34,755 nt of DNA from Bacteroidota bacterium (GTDB lineage: Bacteria > Bacteroidota > Bacteroidia > Bacteroidales > JAIFNC01). Of the stretch, positions 1 through 9,010 are shown piece by piece. A program made the position numbers and the translations under genes. Each line of letters opens with the position of its first letter. Position 1 is the first letter of the stretch. Location of the stretch: positions 1 to 34,755 of the forward strand of contig JAIFNC010000284.1 of the NCBI GenBank assembly GCA_020047935.1, in the 5' to 3' direction. A model generated the notes under the pieces. That model was not told where the DNA came from, searched no databases, and worked only from the letters and a program-made list of their open reading frames with translations.

Positions 1-2
1 AA

Positions 3-215
3 GCCGGCGAATTAAAAATAACTGCATTTGACGTTTTGCAAGCAAACGAAAGCGTAAGCCGAAGTGTAACTCAGTCATACATTGAAGACTCTATAAACAG
101 TGTTTTGCAGCGTTATTATATGCTAACTTTTACCTACAATCTGCGCACTTTTCAGCAAGGAAACCGCATGGAAATGGAGCGAGGCAGAAATTTTGAACGC
201 ATGCACGACCATTAA
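3..215 (+). CDS. C-terminal end of a TonB-dependent-receptor-like outer membrane beta-barrel protein (partial)
   Basis: The first 71 codons are the end of a gene that begins outside the window; frame 3 is open from base 3 to a TAA at 213-215. The translation contains alternating polar/aromatic strands ending in YYMLTFTYNLRTF, followed by a polar tail rich in Arg, Glu and Met. This strand pattern is typical of the last barrel strands of Bacteroidota outer-membrane proteins of the OMP_b-brl_3 type (TonB receptor relatives), where the motif LTFTYNLR recurs near the C-terminus. The substrate cannot be told from this fragment. The charged extension after the final aromatic strand is a little unusual, because barrels commonly end on an aromatic residue. 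Family assignment is by recognition of the end motif only. Confidence 0.6.
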   Translation, partial: AGELKITAFDVLQANESVSRSVTQSYIEDSINSVLQRYYMLTFTYNLRTFQQGNRMEMERGRNFERMHDH

Positions 216-225
216 TTTTATTTTT

Positions 226-297
226 TGTTGAAAAAAGGCGACAATTTACCAATTGGTTTTTAAACTTAAGCCGGTTATTGAGCCTTTTTATTCAACA
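226..297 (+). terminator. Possible terminator-like inverted repeat after the barrel gene
   Basis: Arms at about 226-239 (TGTTGAAAAAAGGC) and 282-297 (GCCTTTTTATTCAACA) are complementary except for one bulged or mismatched base. The loop is long (about 42 bases) and itself holds the palindrome ACCAATTGGT at 248-257. The stem lies 11 bases after the stop of the partial gene. A strong uridine tract is missing outside the second arm, so this is a weak terminator candidate. Confidence 0.35.
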
Positions 298-444
298 TAA
301 ATGCATACAAAAAAAGTTAATAATTATCTGATTTTAAATGACTAACAACCTAATGATATAATTTTTTGTTAAATAAAAATTATTATTTGTTAAAGTCGGT
401 AAGTAGGTTTAATTTTAGCCGGTCAAATTAAAACAAAAAAAATA

Positions 445-1053
445 ATGACAATAACAAAGGATAAAGTAGTTTCAGTTTCGTATCAATTACGAGCTACTGA
501 CGGTGAGTTGATTGAAAGTGTAGATACCAGCCGCCCATTTATGTTTTTATATGGTGTTGGAAATATGATTCCGAAATTCGAAGAAAATTTGGCAGGAATG
601 AAAGAAGGTTCGAAATTCGATTTCGTTATTGTTGCCAATGAGGCATATGGTCCGGTAAATGACGATGCAATTGTTGAATTGCCTACCGATATTTTTAAAG
701 TTGACGGTGTTATTGACGAAGATTTGCTAATTATTGGCAATACAGTTCCGATGCAAGACCCTCAAGGACACAAATTTAACGGAATAGTGAAAGCCTTGGG
801 CGAAAATTCGGTAACTATGGATTTTAACCACCCGTTGGCAGGTGTAGATTTGCATTTTACCGGCGAGGTTTTCGGTATTCGCGAGGCTACCGAAGAAGAA
901 TTGAGCCACGGTCATATTCACGGTGCAGGCGGACACGACCATGGTCATGACCACGGCGGTTGCGGTTGCGGCGATGGCGGTTGTAACGACGACAGCTGCG
1001 GTTGCGAAGATGAAAAAGAAGAATCGTGCGGTTCGGGTTGCGGTTGCCACTAA
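445..1053 (+). CDS. slyD: SlyD-type FKBP peptidyl-prolyl cis-trans isomerase with metal-binding tail
   Basis: Cytoplasmic FKBP-type prolyl isomerase and chaperone. The 202 residues are close to the E. coli SlyD length (196). Residues 1-70 form the FKBP part (DGELIESVDTSRPFMFLYG, then the GMKEG segment), with the insert-in-flap chaperone domain at about 70-125 beginning near AYGPVNDDA, and the FKBP part resuming with MDFNHPLAG. From about residue 154 the protein becomes a His/Cys/Gly-rich tail with 8 His and 8 Cys. In SlyD such a tail binds nickel and related metals and helps hydrogenase maturation; no hydrogenase or urease gene is seen here. ATG at 445 is the first start in frame and gives the canonical N-terminus. 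The gene is followed after a few bases by a glycosyltransferase, probably on the same transcript. Confidence 0.93.
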   Translation: MTITKDKVVSVSYQLRATDGELIESVDTSRPFMFLYGVGNMIPKFEENLAGMKEGSKFDFVIVANEAYGPVNDDAIVELPTDIFKVDGVIDEDLLIIGNTVPMQDPQGHKFNGIVKALGENSVTMDFNHPLAGVDLHFTGEVFGIREATEEELSHGHIHGAGGHDHGHDHGGCGCGDGGCNDDSCGCEDEKEESCGSGCGCH

Positions 1054-1077
1054 ATTGTGCTTAACTTACCCCAACAA

Positions 1078-1869
1078 ATGAACCTTACGGTGGTTGTTTC
1101 GTATTATAAGGCCTTGGAGAATTTAAAAATTATTCTTCAAGCGCTTAATAACCAAAGTGCAGCTAACTTTGAAGTAATAGTTTCGGAAGACGATTTTAAT
1201 GAGCAAACGGTTTTATTTTTAAACGAAAATAGGACAAACTATAAATTCGAAATTTTGCATCTTCATCAAACGGAAGATCATGGTTTCAGAAAAAATAAAA
1301 TGCTCAATAAATGTTTGCTTGCCTGCCGAACCGATTATATAGCTTTTATTGATGGCGATTGCATTCCGCATACCCATTTTGTAAAAGAATATATTCGAAA
1401 CGCAGAACCGGGATATTACATTTCGGGGCGAGCAGTGCTACTTGGCGAAAAAACAACCGAAGCATTCAAACGACACCAAAACTTGGCTAAATTGAGCTTT
1501 TGTAAGCTTATTTTTACCGATTCCGAAAAAATAAAGGACGGAATTTATAGTCCCGTGCTGCCGTTTTCGGCAAAAAGTCGTGGTTTGGTGGGCAGAAATT
1601 GGGGTATACATAAAAAACATTTGTTCGAAATTAATGGTTTCGACGAAGATTATCAAGAAGCCGGAGTAGGAGAGGACACCGATGTTGAATGGCGATTAAG
1701 TGCCAATGGAATAAAACGCAAAAGCGTTAAAAACAAAGCTATTGTGTATCATTTATTCCACAAAAGAGGCTACTCCGACGAAGGTGTTCAGCGTAATTAC
1801 CAAAAAATGTTTGCTAAGCAAAAAGCAAATACGGTTAAATGCCATAATGGAATCGAAAAACTAAAATAA
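1078..1869 (+). CDS. Family 2 glycosyltransferase
   Basis: Inverting GT-A glycosyltransferase that should move a sugar from a nucleotide-sugar donor to a surface polysaccharide or other acceptor; donor and acceptor are unknown. From ATG 1078 it is 263 residues. It has the N-terminal TVVVSYYKALENL strand-helix, the DxD-like metal site in FIDGDC (Asp92, Asp94) and a C-terminal galactosyltransferase-type segment (INGFDEDYQEAGVGEDTDVEW) carrying the acidic pair Glu199-Asp200, as in the GT2/GT7 C-terminal family. No membrane segment or signal peptide is visible, so it is cytosolic or membrane-associated. A GTG at 1057 would add seven residues; ATG 1078 is preferred because the family begins directly at the first beta strand. 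It lies 24 bases after slyD and is closed by a strong terminator. Confidence 0.88.
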   Translation: MNLTVVVSYYKALENLKIILQALNNQSAANFEVIVSEDDFNEQTVLFLNENRTNYKFEILHLHQTEDHGFRKNKMLNKCLLACRTDYIAFIDGDCIPHTHFVKEYIRNAEPGYYISGRAVLLGEKTTEAFKRHQNLAKLSFCKLIFTDSEKIKDGIYSPVLPFSAKSRGLVGRNWGIHKKHLFEINGFDEDYQEAGVGEDTDVEWRLSANGIKRKSVKNKAIVYHLFHKRGYSDEGVQRNYQKMFAKQKANTVKCHNGIEKLK

Positions 1870-1914
1870 TTCACAGGTTAGTTGAATTAATACTGTTGAA
1901 AAATTCAAATAAAT

Positions 1915-1947
1915 AAAACCTGATAGATTCGTCTGTCAGGTTTTTTT
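1915..1947 (+). terminator. Rho-independent terminator of the slyD-glycosyltransferase unit
   Basis: AACCTGATAGA (1917-1927) pairs with TCTGTCAGGTT (1932-1942), with one G-U pair, around a TTCG tetraloop. A run of seven T follows (1941-1947). It lies about 45 bases after the glycosyltransferase stop. Confidence 0.85.
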
Positions 1948-1980
1948 GTTAGTGGTTAGAATTAGTAAATTGTGGATTTC

Positions 1981-2022
1981 AAAAAAATACCCGACATGCA
2001 TTTACGGTCGGGTACTTTTTTT
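1981..2022. terminator. Bidirectional terminator downstream of DPP IV
   Basis: TACCCGAC (1988-1995) and GTCGGGTA (2007-2014) form a perfect 8-bp stem, with seven A before it and seven T after it, so it can work on both strands. It ends the minus-strand DPP IV gene (stop at 2029) and backs up the plus-strand terminator just before it. Confidence 0.8.
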
Positions 2023-2028
2023 AGTTGG

Positions 2029-4158
2029 TTACAAAAAATCGTCGAAAAATTGGGTAATTTTACGCATTAAGTTCACGCGGTCTTTTCCGCGCACATTATG
2101 TTCGTGTCCCGGGTAAACATAGTAATCGGCTATAACATCCGCTTTTACACATTCTTTCAAAAACTGCAAGCTGTGTTGCCAAACTACGGTATTGTCAATA
2201 TCGCCATGTATGAGCAATAAACGTCCTTTTAAATTAGCAGCCTTGGTAAGCAACGAATTGTTGGCATACCCGGCAGGGTTTTCTTGCGGAGTGTCCATGT
2301 AACGTTCGCCATACATAACTTCGTAGTATTTCCAATCAATTACCGGACCGCCGGCAGCACCAACTTTAAACACCGTGGCATGGTTTAGCATAAGCGAAGT
2401 CGTCATATAACCACCATAGCTCCAACCGTGTACTCCAATTCTGTCCATATCGGCATAGCCTAAGCTTTTCAAGTATTCAATACCTTTAAGTTGGTCGGCC
2501 ATTTCTGCGGTTCCTATATTTCGGTGTATTATGCTTTCAAATTCGAAACCTCTGCCAGCCGAGCCTCGGTTGTCAATAGTTAGCATAATATAACCTTTTT
2601 GCGCCATAAACAAATCCCAGCCCGGAACACTCCATGTGTTTTTAACTAACTGAGCATGAGGACCGCCATAAACGTACACAATTACCGGATATTTCTTTTT
2701 TGGGTCAAAATTCAACGGCAAAATTAACCGTCCGTACAAATCGGTTTTACCGTCGGCAGATTTTATGGTAATCATTTTTACTTCGCCCGTTTTAATATCT
2801 TTAAGCGGATTTACTGCTTCGAGCATTTTTTTTCTGAGTTTACCTTCCGAATCCATTACCTGCATAATTCGCGGAGTTTCGCGGTTGGTAAAATTATCGA
2901 CAAAGTAGCCGGTCGAATTATTGAATGTTATCGAGTGTACTCCACTGCCTTCGGTAAGCTTGGTTATAGTTCCGGTGCTTAGTTCAATGCGGTACAAATC
3001 GGCATTGCGAGGGTCTTCTTTGGTTGCAGTTATAAACACATGAAAACCGGCAGCATCAAAGCCCAAAACCTCGTTTACTACCCAAGCACCCGAAGTTAAT
3101 TGTTTGAGCATTTGCCCGCTGTTGTCGTACAAATATAAATGGTTGTAACCGTCGCGTTCGCTTTGCCAAATAAATTTGGTATTGTCTTTCGGTAAAAATA
3201 AAGCAGGATTTTCCGGTTCAACATACCGCGAATTTTCCTCGGTAAATAAGGTTGCAATAAAATTACCGTTGTCGGCATTATAGGCATTAAATTGCATTTT
3301 GTTTTGCTCGCGGTTAAGCACAGCTATATATACAATGGTGCTTTCGGGGTTCCAAGCAATGTTGGTTAAATATTGCTCACTTTTATCGCCGGTTTTTAAC
3401 ACTATCGATTTTCCGGTTGCCGGCGAATAAACCATTAGTTTAACTTCTTCGCTTTTTTCGCCCGCCATTGGGTATTTAATGTTTTCGAGCTTTGCTATTC
3501 GCTCTTCAACATGCACCAGCGGGTAATCGGCTACAAAAGTTTCATCTTTTTTATAGAAAGCCAATTTACTGCCGTCGGGCGACCAAAAAGTACCTTTGCT
3601 TATTCCAAATTCATTTCGGTGAACTGTTTGACCGTTTACAATTCCCGAATTTACATCGGTAGTTACCGGTACACTGTTGCCATTGGGCGAGGCAATATAC
3701 AAATTGTTCAACACAGTGTAAGCCAGTAAGTTTTGTTTTGGGTTGAAATCGAAATTGGCTGCATTTTCCGGATATTCGAACACACTTTCAAATTGTTTTG
3801 CTTTCAAGTTAAAAACAAAATGGGTCGAATTTGCAGCAAAAAGCAAGGTGTTTCTGTCTATCCATTCAAAAGGCGGAATTGTTTTCAATTCTTTCATCTG
3901 TTTAGCCTGAAACGCAAGGTTTAATTGCGCAAGGGTTAGCGCATCGGTTTCGGTGCCGCCCGAAGCATTCAGAAAAACCAAACTGCTGCCTTTATGAATG
4001 CATAAATTATTCGCATCGGGCTGCCAGCCGTTTAATCGAATGTTTTCAGCATACGAATACCATCCGCTAATTGCATTTTCCAAGGTCAGTCCGGTGTTCT
4101 GAGCCATAGTAGGAAACACAAAAAGCGTTGATAACAAAATAGTTAAAATTTTTTTCAT
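2029..4158 (-). CDS. Secreted dipeptidyl peptidase IV (S9B family serine peptidase)
   Basis: Removes X-Pro (and X-Ala) dipeptides from the N-termini of peptides in the periplasm or outside the cell. It is 709 residues, the usual length for bacterial DPP IV. A Sec signal peptide (MKKILTILLSTLFVFPTMAQ) is followed by an eight-blade beta-propeller (about 25-460) and an alpha/beta hydrolase domain (about 465-709). The catalytic triad is visible: Ser579 in GWSYGG, Asp655 in HGDIDN, and His687 in the GHEHNV segment. The propeller carries the HRNEFG motif with a Glu that in this family anchors the substrate amino terminus. The gene is transcribed alone; a bidirectional terminator follows, and a 228-base AT-rich spacer separates it from the divergent lipoprotein gene. 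It probably feeds peptide catabolism together with the M18 aminopeptidase at 21.6 kb. Confidence 0.93.
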   Translation of the reverse strand: MKKILTILLSTLFVFPTMAQNTGLTLENAISGWYSYAENIRLNGWQPDANNLCIHKGSSLVFLNASGGTETDALTLAQLNLAFQAKQMKELKTIPPFEWIDRNTLLFAANSTHFVFNLKAKQFESVFEYPENAANFDFNPKQNLLAYTVLNNLYIASPNGNSVPVTTDVNSGIVNGQTVHRNEFGISKGTFWSPDGSKLAFYKKDETFVADYPLVHVEERIAKLENIKYPMAGEKSEEVKLMVYSPATGKSIVLKTGDKSEQYLTNIAWNPESTIVYIAVLNREQNKMQFNAYNADNGNFIATLFTEENSRYVEPENPALFLPKDNTKFIWQSERDGYNHLYLYDNSGQMLKQLTSGAWVVNEVLGFDAAGFHVFITATKEDPRNADLYRIELSTGTITKLTEGSGVHSITFNNSTGYFVDNFTNRETPRIMQVMDSEGKLRKKMLEAVNPLKDIKTGEVKMITIKSADGKTDLYGRLILPLNFDPKKKYPVIVYVYGGPHAQLVKNTWSVPGWDLFMAQKGYIMLTIDNRGSAGRGFEFESIIHRNIGTAEMADQLKGIEYLKSLGYADMDRIGVHGWSYGGYMTTSLMLNHATVFKVGAAGGPVIDWKYYEVMYGERYMDTPQENPAGYANNSLLTKAANLKGRLLLIHGDIDNTVVWQHSLQFLKECVKADVIADYYVYPGHEHNVRGKDRVNLMRKITQFFDDFL

Positions 4159-4410
4159 AAATTATCTTTTTTTTGTATATTTTAATGCAAATTAAATTAA
4201 ATTTACACAAACCTTAGCATGGTTTTTAAATTTTGGTAATATTCCGAAAATTAGCTTTTTTTGTAATTATTTTAACAAAAAAAACAGGTAAATTTTAAAA
4301 TTATAGTTGAACAGAAAATTATTATAAACAAACAAAATTAAAATCGTTATAAACTTTGACGATTCAATTTTTTTTCATTACTTGCAATGCATAAAAACTA
4401 CAGTCAAAAA

Positions 4411-5319
4411 ATGAGCATACGAATTAAAAGCTTACTGATAGTTCCTGCTTTAGTGGGACTAATTTTGTTTACCGGCGGCTGTAAAAATGAGCCAAAAACC
4501 GACAACGACGAACTAAACAGTTTAATTCAGCCCGATGCCGAGTCCAGTCCGGTAATAAAAATAAATAACCGACTTTTCAGCGTGCCTTCGCCTGTGCAAA
4601 TTTCGCAATTGGTAAAATCGGTTAATCAGCCCTTCAACTCCGATATGTTGAATCCGGCTGAAAAGGTTTCTAATTATACCGAAACCATGAAACGCGCACT
4701 TAATTTGGGCGCTTACGGTGCCGATTTAAGCTATTTGAACATTTACGAGCGCTTGCCCGAAGCGGCTGCCTACTTTGCGGTGGTTAAGCAACTGTCCGAC
4801 GAATTAGGTATTACCGCCACTTTCGACAAAGAAACCATGAAACGAATTGAAAACAACAATTCGAATAAAGATTCGCTGCTTCGTATTTTTTCTACTATTT
4901 ACCGCGATGCCGATGCTTTTTTAATGAATAACGAACGCAACGAAGTTGCCGTGCTTATTCTTACCGGCGGATGGATTGAAAGTTTGTACTTTTTAACACA
5001 AATGGTTACCACAAACAAAAACCAAGATATTATTAATCGAATTGGCGAACAAAAATATCCGCTCGACAATTTGAACAGTATTATTACTCCGTATTACGGA
5101 AATTATTCGGAGGAGTTTGATGCACTCATTGAACAAATGGTTGAACTGGCTTATGTTTTTGATGGCGTTCAAATTGATTATACCTACGAACCACCTACAA
5201 TTGATGTGGCAAATAAAATAACGGTTATCAATAGTACCTCAAAAACAACGATTTCCGATTATCAATTGAAAAAAATTTCGGAACTTACCCAAATTTTGCG
5301 AAATAAAATTGTAAATTAA
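4411..5319 (+). CDS. Lipoprotein of unknown function
   Basis: From ATG 4411 the product is 302 residues and starts with a lipoprotein signal ending in LFTGGC, with the lipidated Cys at residue 24. An in-frame ATG at 4387 would add eight residues (Cys32); the internal start is preferred because it gives a normal signal length. The mature part is mostly helical and charged, with the segment LGAYGADLSYLNIYERLPEA near residue 100 and an ILTGGWIESLYFL segment near 190. I recall similar uncharacterised Bacteroidota lipoproteins with a GAYGADLSY-like segment, but know no function. No catalytic motif is evident. It sits 55 bases upstream of another secreted unknown and the two probably form one transcription unit ending in the terminator at 5834. 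Confidence 0.75.
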   Translation: MSIRIKSLLIVPALVGLILFTGGCKNEPKTDNDELNSLIQPDAESSPVIKINNRLFSVPSPVQISQLVKSVNQPFNSDMLNPAEKVSNYTETMKRALNLGAYGADLSYLNIYERLPEAAAYFAVVKQLSDELGITATFDKETMKRIENNNSNKDSLLRIFSTIYRDADAFLMNNERNEVAVLILTGGWIESLYFLTQMVTTNKNQDIINRIGEQKYPLDNLNSIITPYYGNYSEEFDALIEQMVELAYVFDGVQIDYTYEPPTIDVANKITVINSTSKTTISDYQLKKISELTQILRNKIVN

Positions 5320-5374
5320 CGTATAAGGTAAAGCAGCTCTTTTTAAAAACAGGTATTAACTAAAATTAAATAGA

Positions 5375-5815
5375 ATGAAACGTTTTCATTTATCGATATT
5401 TACGGAATTCAAATTGCTTATGGTTGCTGCCGTTTTGTTATTCGCAAATTCGGCTTTTGCCCAAGAGCAAAATATTATAAAACTTTGCGATAAGTATTTG
5501 CAAGCGCCCTACATTTCCGATGGGCAACAGTACAAAGCCCTGCTTGCCGACGACGAATTGGCAGAGTTTCGCGCTACTTTTTACGGCGGAAGTGTATACC
5601 GCATTGTTAGTTGTTCGAGTTTAAAAGAAGGCAATATTGTGTTTGCTGTGTACGATAAAGAACGTAACTTGTTGTTTTCGAGCAAAGATTACCAAAATGC
5701 ACCCTATTGGGATTTTAAATTTAAAACCACTACCGATTGTATAATTGAAGCTGAAATTAATTCGAAAACCGAAAAATCGGGCTACGCAATTTTACTCATA
5801 GGGTTCAAGCAATAA
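5375..5815 (+). CDS. Small secreted protein of unknown function
   Basis: 146 residues with a clear Sec signal peptide (hydrophobic MVAAVLLFANSAFAQ, cleavage expected near residue 30). The mature part of about 116 residues is predicted by eye to be beta-rich, with FRATFYGGSVYRIV, NIVFAVYDKERNLLFSS and a final AILLIGFKQ strand, giving a compact beta-sandwich appearance. Two Cys (CDKYL, CSSLKEG) remain after cleavage and a third lies in the TTTDCIIEAE segment. I do not recognise a characterised family; such short beta proteins are common in Bacteroidota periplasms. It is co-directional with the lipoprotein gene 55 bases upstream and followed directly by a strong terminator, so the pair forms a small operon. 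Confidence 0.72.
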   Translation: MKRFHLSIFTEFKLLMVAAVLLFANSAFAQEQNIIKLCDKYLQAPYISDGQQYKALLADDELAEFRATFYGGSVYRIVSCSSLKEGNIVFAVYDKERNLLFSSKDYQNAPYWDFKFKTTTDCIIEAEINSKTEKSGYAILLIGFKQ

Positions 5816-5833
5816 CCAAAGGTAAAAACCGGT

Positions 5834-5882
5834 AAAATATCAAGTACTGATTTTTTGAACTATGTACTTGATATTTTTTTTT
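5834..5882 (+). terminator. Rho-independent terminator of the secreted-protein pair
   Basis: AAAATATCAAGTAC (5834-5847) pairs with GTACTTGATATTTT (5864-5877), a perfect 14-bp stem, followed by a T tract. It starts 18 bases after the stop at 5815 and separates that operon from the ABC transporter gene at 5913. Confidence 0.85.
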
Positions 5883-5912
5883 GAAGTTTTATTCTAATTT
5901 CAACGTAGAACA

Positions 5913-8900
5913 ATGAGCGAACGAATTCTGAAAGCTTTGATGCAATTATTTGCAATTATTGCCGACCCTGAGAACGATACGGTTGACAGGAGAAGCGTTG
6001 TTGAAAATTTTTTGCAGCAACAGCTTAATACCGAATTGGTTAAGCTCTATATGGATTTGTTCGACGGTTTTTTGGAATCAAATCAGGAAAAGCAAGTTAA
6101 GCGTTCAAAAAAGAAAGTATATTCGTCGAATTCGGTTCGTGTACTTAAACTTTGTACCGAAATTAACCAAGAACTTACCAAAAAGCAAAAAATAGTTTTA
6201 ATCATTCGGCTCCTCGAATTTATCAGAACCGATTCGGGAGAGGTTACCGAAAATGAAATTGATTTTGTTAATACCGTGGCTTCAACTTTTAATATTATCG
6301 ACCATGAATACAACAATTTACGGTCGTTTATTATAAAACATACCATTGAAGACATTTCGGGCAACGAAATTTTGCTTATCGACGATAATAGATACAACGA
6401 TGCGGATAATAGAATTTATACCGAATCGTTGCGCGGGCAAATTAGAATTTTAAACATTGCCTCGGTAGGCAGTTACATTATGCGGTACTTGGGCGACGAT
6501 GAGTTGTACCTAAACGGGCAACTTTTAAACCACGGGCGGTCGTATATTATTAATGTAGGCTCTTCGCTTCGAAATTCGAAAATCAAACCAATTTACTATT
6601 CCGATATTGTAAGCGTATTTAATACAAACGACAGCGGTGTCGGAATCGATTTCGAAGTCCATCATATCACTCATCGGTTTTCCAACGGCAAAATAGGTAT
6701 TCACGATATAAGCTTTAGTGAAGAGGAAGGCAAATTGGTTGGTATAATGGGCGTTAGCGGTTCAGGTAAAACTACCTTGCTTAGCGTTTTGAACGGTTCC
6801 GAAAAGCCGGCTGAAGGGCATGTATTAATTAACGGTAAAGATATTCACTCAAAAAACGACGAAATTAACGGATTAATTGGCTATGTGTCGCAAGACGATT
6901 TGCTGATTGAGGAACTTACCGTTTTTCAGAACTTATATTATAATGCAAAACTTTGTTTCGGCAATTATTCCGAACGCAGAATAATTCGTTCGGTACTACT
7001 AATGTTGCATAGTCTTGGTTTGTACGAAATTAAAGATATTATGGTTGGTTCGCCCCTCATTAAACGAATAAGCGGAGGGCAACGCAAACGATTAAATATA
7101 GCCCTTGAACTTATTCGCGAGCCGGCGGTACTTTTTTTAGACGAACCTACTTCCGGTCTTTCTTCGCGCGATTCGGAGAATATTTTGGATTTGCTCAAAG
7201 AGCTAACTTTGCGCGGAAAGCTGGTGTTTGTAGTTATTCACCAGCCATCGTCGGATATTTTTAAAATGTTCGATAAGCTTTTACTGCTCGATACCGGCGG
7301 ACATTTAATTTACAACGGCGACCCGGTTGATTCGATAGTTTATTTCAAATCGCGCGTTAAGCAAGCCGACTGGAACGAAAGCGAATGCCATGCATGCGGT
7401 AATGTGAACCCCGAACAATTATTTAACATTGTAGAGTCAAGGGTAATTGATGAATATGGTAATTTTACACGCACACGCAAAACATCGCCCTTAGAGTGGG
7501 CTAAATTTTTTAAGCAATTTGTGGGCGACCAGCATGGCGATGAAAAACAATATGGAAGCTTGCCAAAAATTTCCTTTAATATTCCTAACGGTCTAAAGCA
7601 GTTCTTTGTTTTTACCATTCGCGATGTGTTGTCGAAACTTGCCAACAAACAATATCTTGCATTAAATTTGCTGTTATCGCCTATTTTGGCTATAGCGCTT
7701 AGTTTTATTATAAAATACTACCAAGAAGGCGAGGATTACGAGTTTATCGACAATAGCAACCTGCCGGTTTATATATTTATGTCGGTTATTGTAGCGCTAT
7801 TTATTGGTCTTACGGTAAGTGCCGAGGAAATTATAAAAGACCGAAAAATACGAAAACGCGAAAAATTTCTGAATCTGAGTCGGAATAGTTATTTACTCTC
7901 GAAAGTGTTTATTTTAATCGGCATTTCAGCATTGCAATCGTTTTTGTTTGTTGTGTTGGGAAATTCAATTATCGAAATAAAAGGCATGTATTTAGAATAT
8001 TGGCTTATGCTTTTTACCGTTTGGATAAGTGCCAATTTGGTGGGTCTAAATGTTTCAGATACGTTTAAAACTACGGTTAACATTTATATACTTATTCCGT
8101 TTTTAATTATACCGCAAATTATTTTAAGTGGTGTTTTAGTGCAGTTCGATAAGCTAAACCCAATAATTTCGCGACCCGGAACCATTCCATGGTACGGCGA
8201 ATTTATAACCGCTCGTTGGGCGTATGAAGGTTTGGCGGTTAATCAGTTTGTTAATAATAGCTACGAAAAAGATTTATATGTTTTCGATAAAATTAAAGCT
8301 CGATGCGAGATAATGAATAATGTGCTTATAGGCAGATTGCAATTGCATGCCGATGAGGTACTTGCGCAAATAAACAAGCCGGAAAAAGACGAAAAGTTCG
8401 AAAAATCGTTGGCTATTTTGCGAAATGAAGTGGTTAAAGAATTAAAAGTAAATAAGTTTTTTAGCTTGGAAGCAGTAGATAATTTGTATTTGGACAAAGT
8501 GCAGGAAGTTGATATTGACATGGTTAAGATTTACCTCGATCAAATAAACAATTACTATAAGCAGTTGTATGTACGTGCCGAACGTTCGAGTGACGAAACA
8601 GTGTCCAAAAGGCAGAAAACGGCGGAAGAAAAAAACGCCTTTATTAAGTTAAAACGCGATAATTATAACCAATCGTTGTACGAAATAGTTACCAATTCAA
8701 AAGATTATACAAGAATAGTTGAGCATGGTAACGAAATTATTGTCAAAACCAATGCGGTATACTTGGAGCCTAAACCGGGAATTTTTGGTGCTCATTTTTA
8801 TGCACCGGTTAAAAAGGTAGGAAATTTGGAAATTGAAACCTATTGGTATAACTTAATGGTTATATGGGCAATGTCAATTGTTTTGTATGCTACCTTGTAC

Positions 8901-8966
8901 TTTAGAGTATTGGCGCGAATTCTCGATTTTCGTGAGCGTATTGATAAAAACGAACCTGCCGATTAG
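5913..8966 (+). CDS. ABCG-type ABC transporter, fused ATPase and permease with TerB-like N-terminal region
   Basis: Inner-membrane ABC half transporter of 1017 residues, presumably an exporter working as a dimer; substrate unknown. Residues about 1-150 are helical and acidic and resemble a TerB-like domain (LFAIIADPENDTVDRRS, then LEFIRTDSGEVTENE). Residues about 170-250 look like a small beta domain (YLNGQLLNHGRSYIINVG), perhaps a degenerate FHA-like fold. The ATPase domain has Walker A GVSGSGKTT (280-288), signature ISGGQ (386-390) and Walker B LFLDEP with Asp410-Glu411, then the H-loop VVIHQPSSD. A CHAC motif (Cys492, Cys495) lies between ATPase and membrane domain. Five membrane segments are visible between about 580 and 746, then a roughly 220-residue charged insert and a last segment at about 980-1003. 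The gene appears to be a single transcription unit. The N-terminal assignments are inference from sequence feel, the ABC call is firm. Confidence 0.88.
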   Translation: MSERILKALMQLFAIIADPENDTVDRRSVVENFLQQQLNTELVKLYMDLFDGFLESNQEKQVKRSKKKVYSSNSVRVLKLCTEINQELTKKQKIVLIIRLLEFIRTDSGEVTENEIDFVNTVASTFNIIDHEYNNLRSFIIKHTIEDISGNEILLIDDNRYNDADNRIYTESLRGQIRILNIASVGSYIMRYLGDDELYLNGQLLNHGRSYIINVGSSLRNSKIKPIYYSDIVSVFNTNDSGVGIDFEVHHITHRFSNGKIGIHDISFSEEEGKLVGIMGVSGSGKTTLLSVLNGSEKPAEGHVLINGKDIHSKNDEINGLIGYVSQDDLLIEELTVFQNLYYNAKLCFGNYSERRIIRSVLLMLHSLGLYEIKDIMVGSPLIKRISGGQRKRLNIALELIREPAVLFLDEPTSGLSSRDSENILDLLKELTLRGKLVFVVIHQPSSDIFKMFDKLLLLDTGGHLIYNGDPVDSIVYFKSRVKQADWNESECHACGNVNPEQLFNIVESRVIDEYGNFTRTRKTSPLEWAKFFKQFVGDQHGDEKQYGSLPKISFNIPNGLKQFFVFTIRDVLSKLANKQYLALNLLLSPILAIALSFIIKYYQEGEDYEFIDNSNLPVYIFMSVIVALFIGLTVSAEEIIKDRKIRKREKFLNLSRNSYLLSKVFILIGISALQSFLFVVLGNSIIEIKGMYLEYWLMLFTVWISANLVGLNVSDTFKTTVNIYILIPFLIIPQIILSGVLVQFDKLNPIISRPGTIPWYGEFITARWAYEGLAVNQFVNNSYEKDLYVFDKIKARCEIMNNVLIGRLQLHADEVLAQINKPEKDEKFEKSLAILRNEVVKELKVNKFFSLEAVDNLYLDKVQEVDIDMVKIYLDQINNYYKQLYVRAERSSDETVSKRQKTAEEKNAFIKLKRDNYNQSLYEIVTNSKDYTRIVEHGNEIIVKTNAVYLEPKPGIFGAHFYAPVKKVGNLEIETYWYNLMVIWAMSIVLYATLYFRVLARILDFRERIDKNEPAD

Positions 8967-9010
8967 GGCAATGCGCTCATGGTTTCAATAATTGTACTTG
9001 CGAAATCAAA

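Noticed and set aside
727-1050. 107-codon minus-strand frame opposite the slyD tail
   Set aside because: Its Ala/Thr-rich composition is the complement of the His/Cys/Gly-rich tail codons; slyD on the other strand is certain.
1057-1077. GTG-initiated N-terminal extension of the glycosyltransferase
   Set aside because: Adds seven residues before the conserved first strand; ATG 1078 fits the family better.
6083-6397. 104-codon minus-strand frame opposite the ABC transporter N-terminus
   Set aside because: Serine-rich low-complexity shadow of the acidic coding strand.
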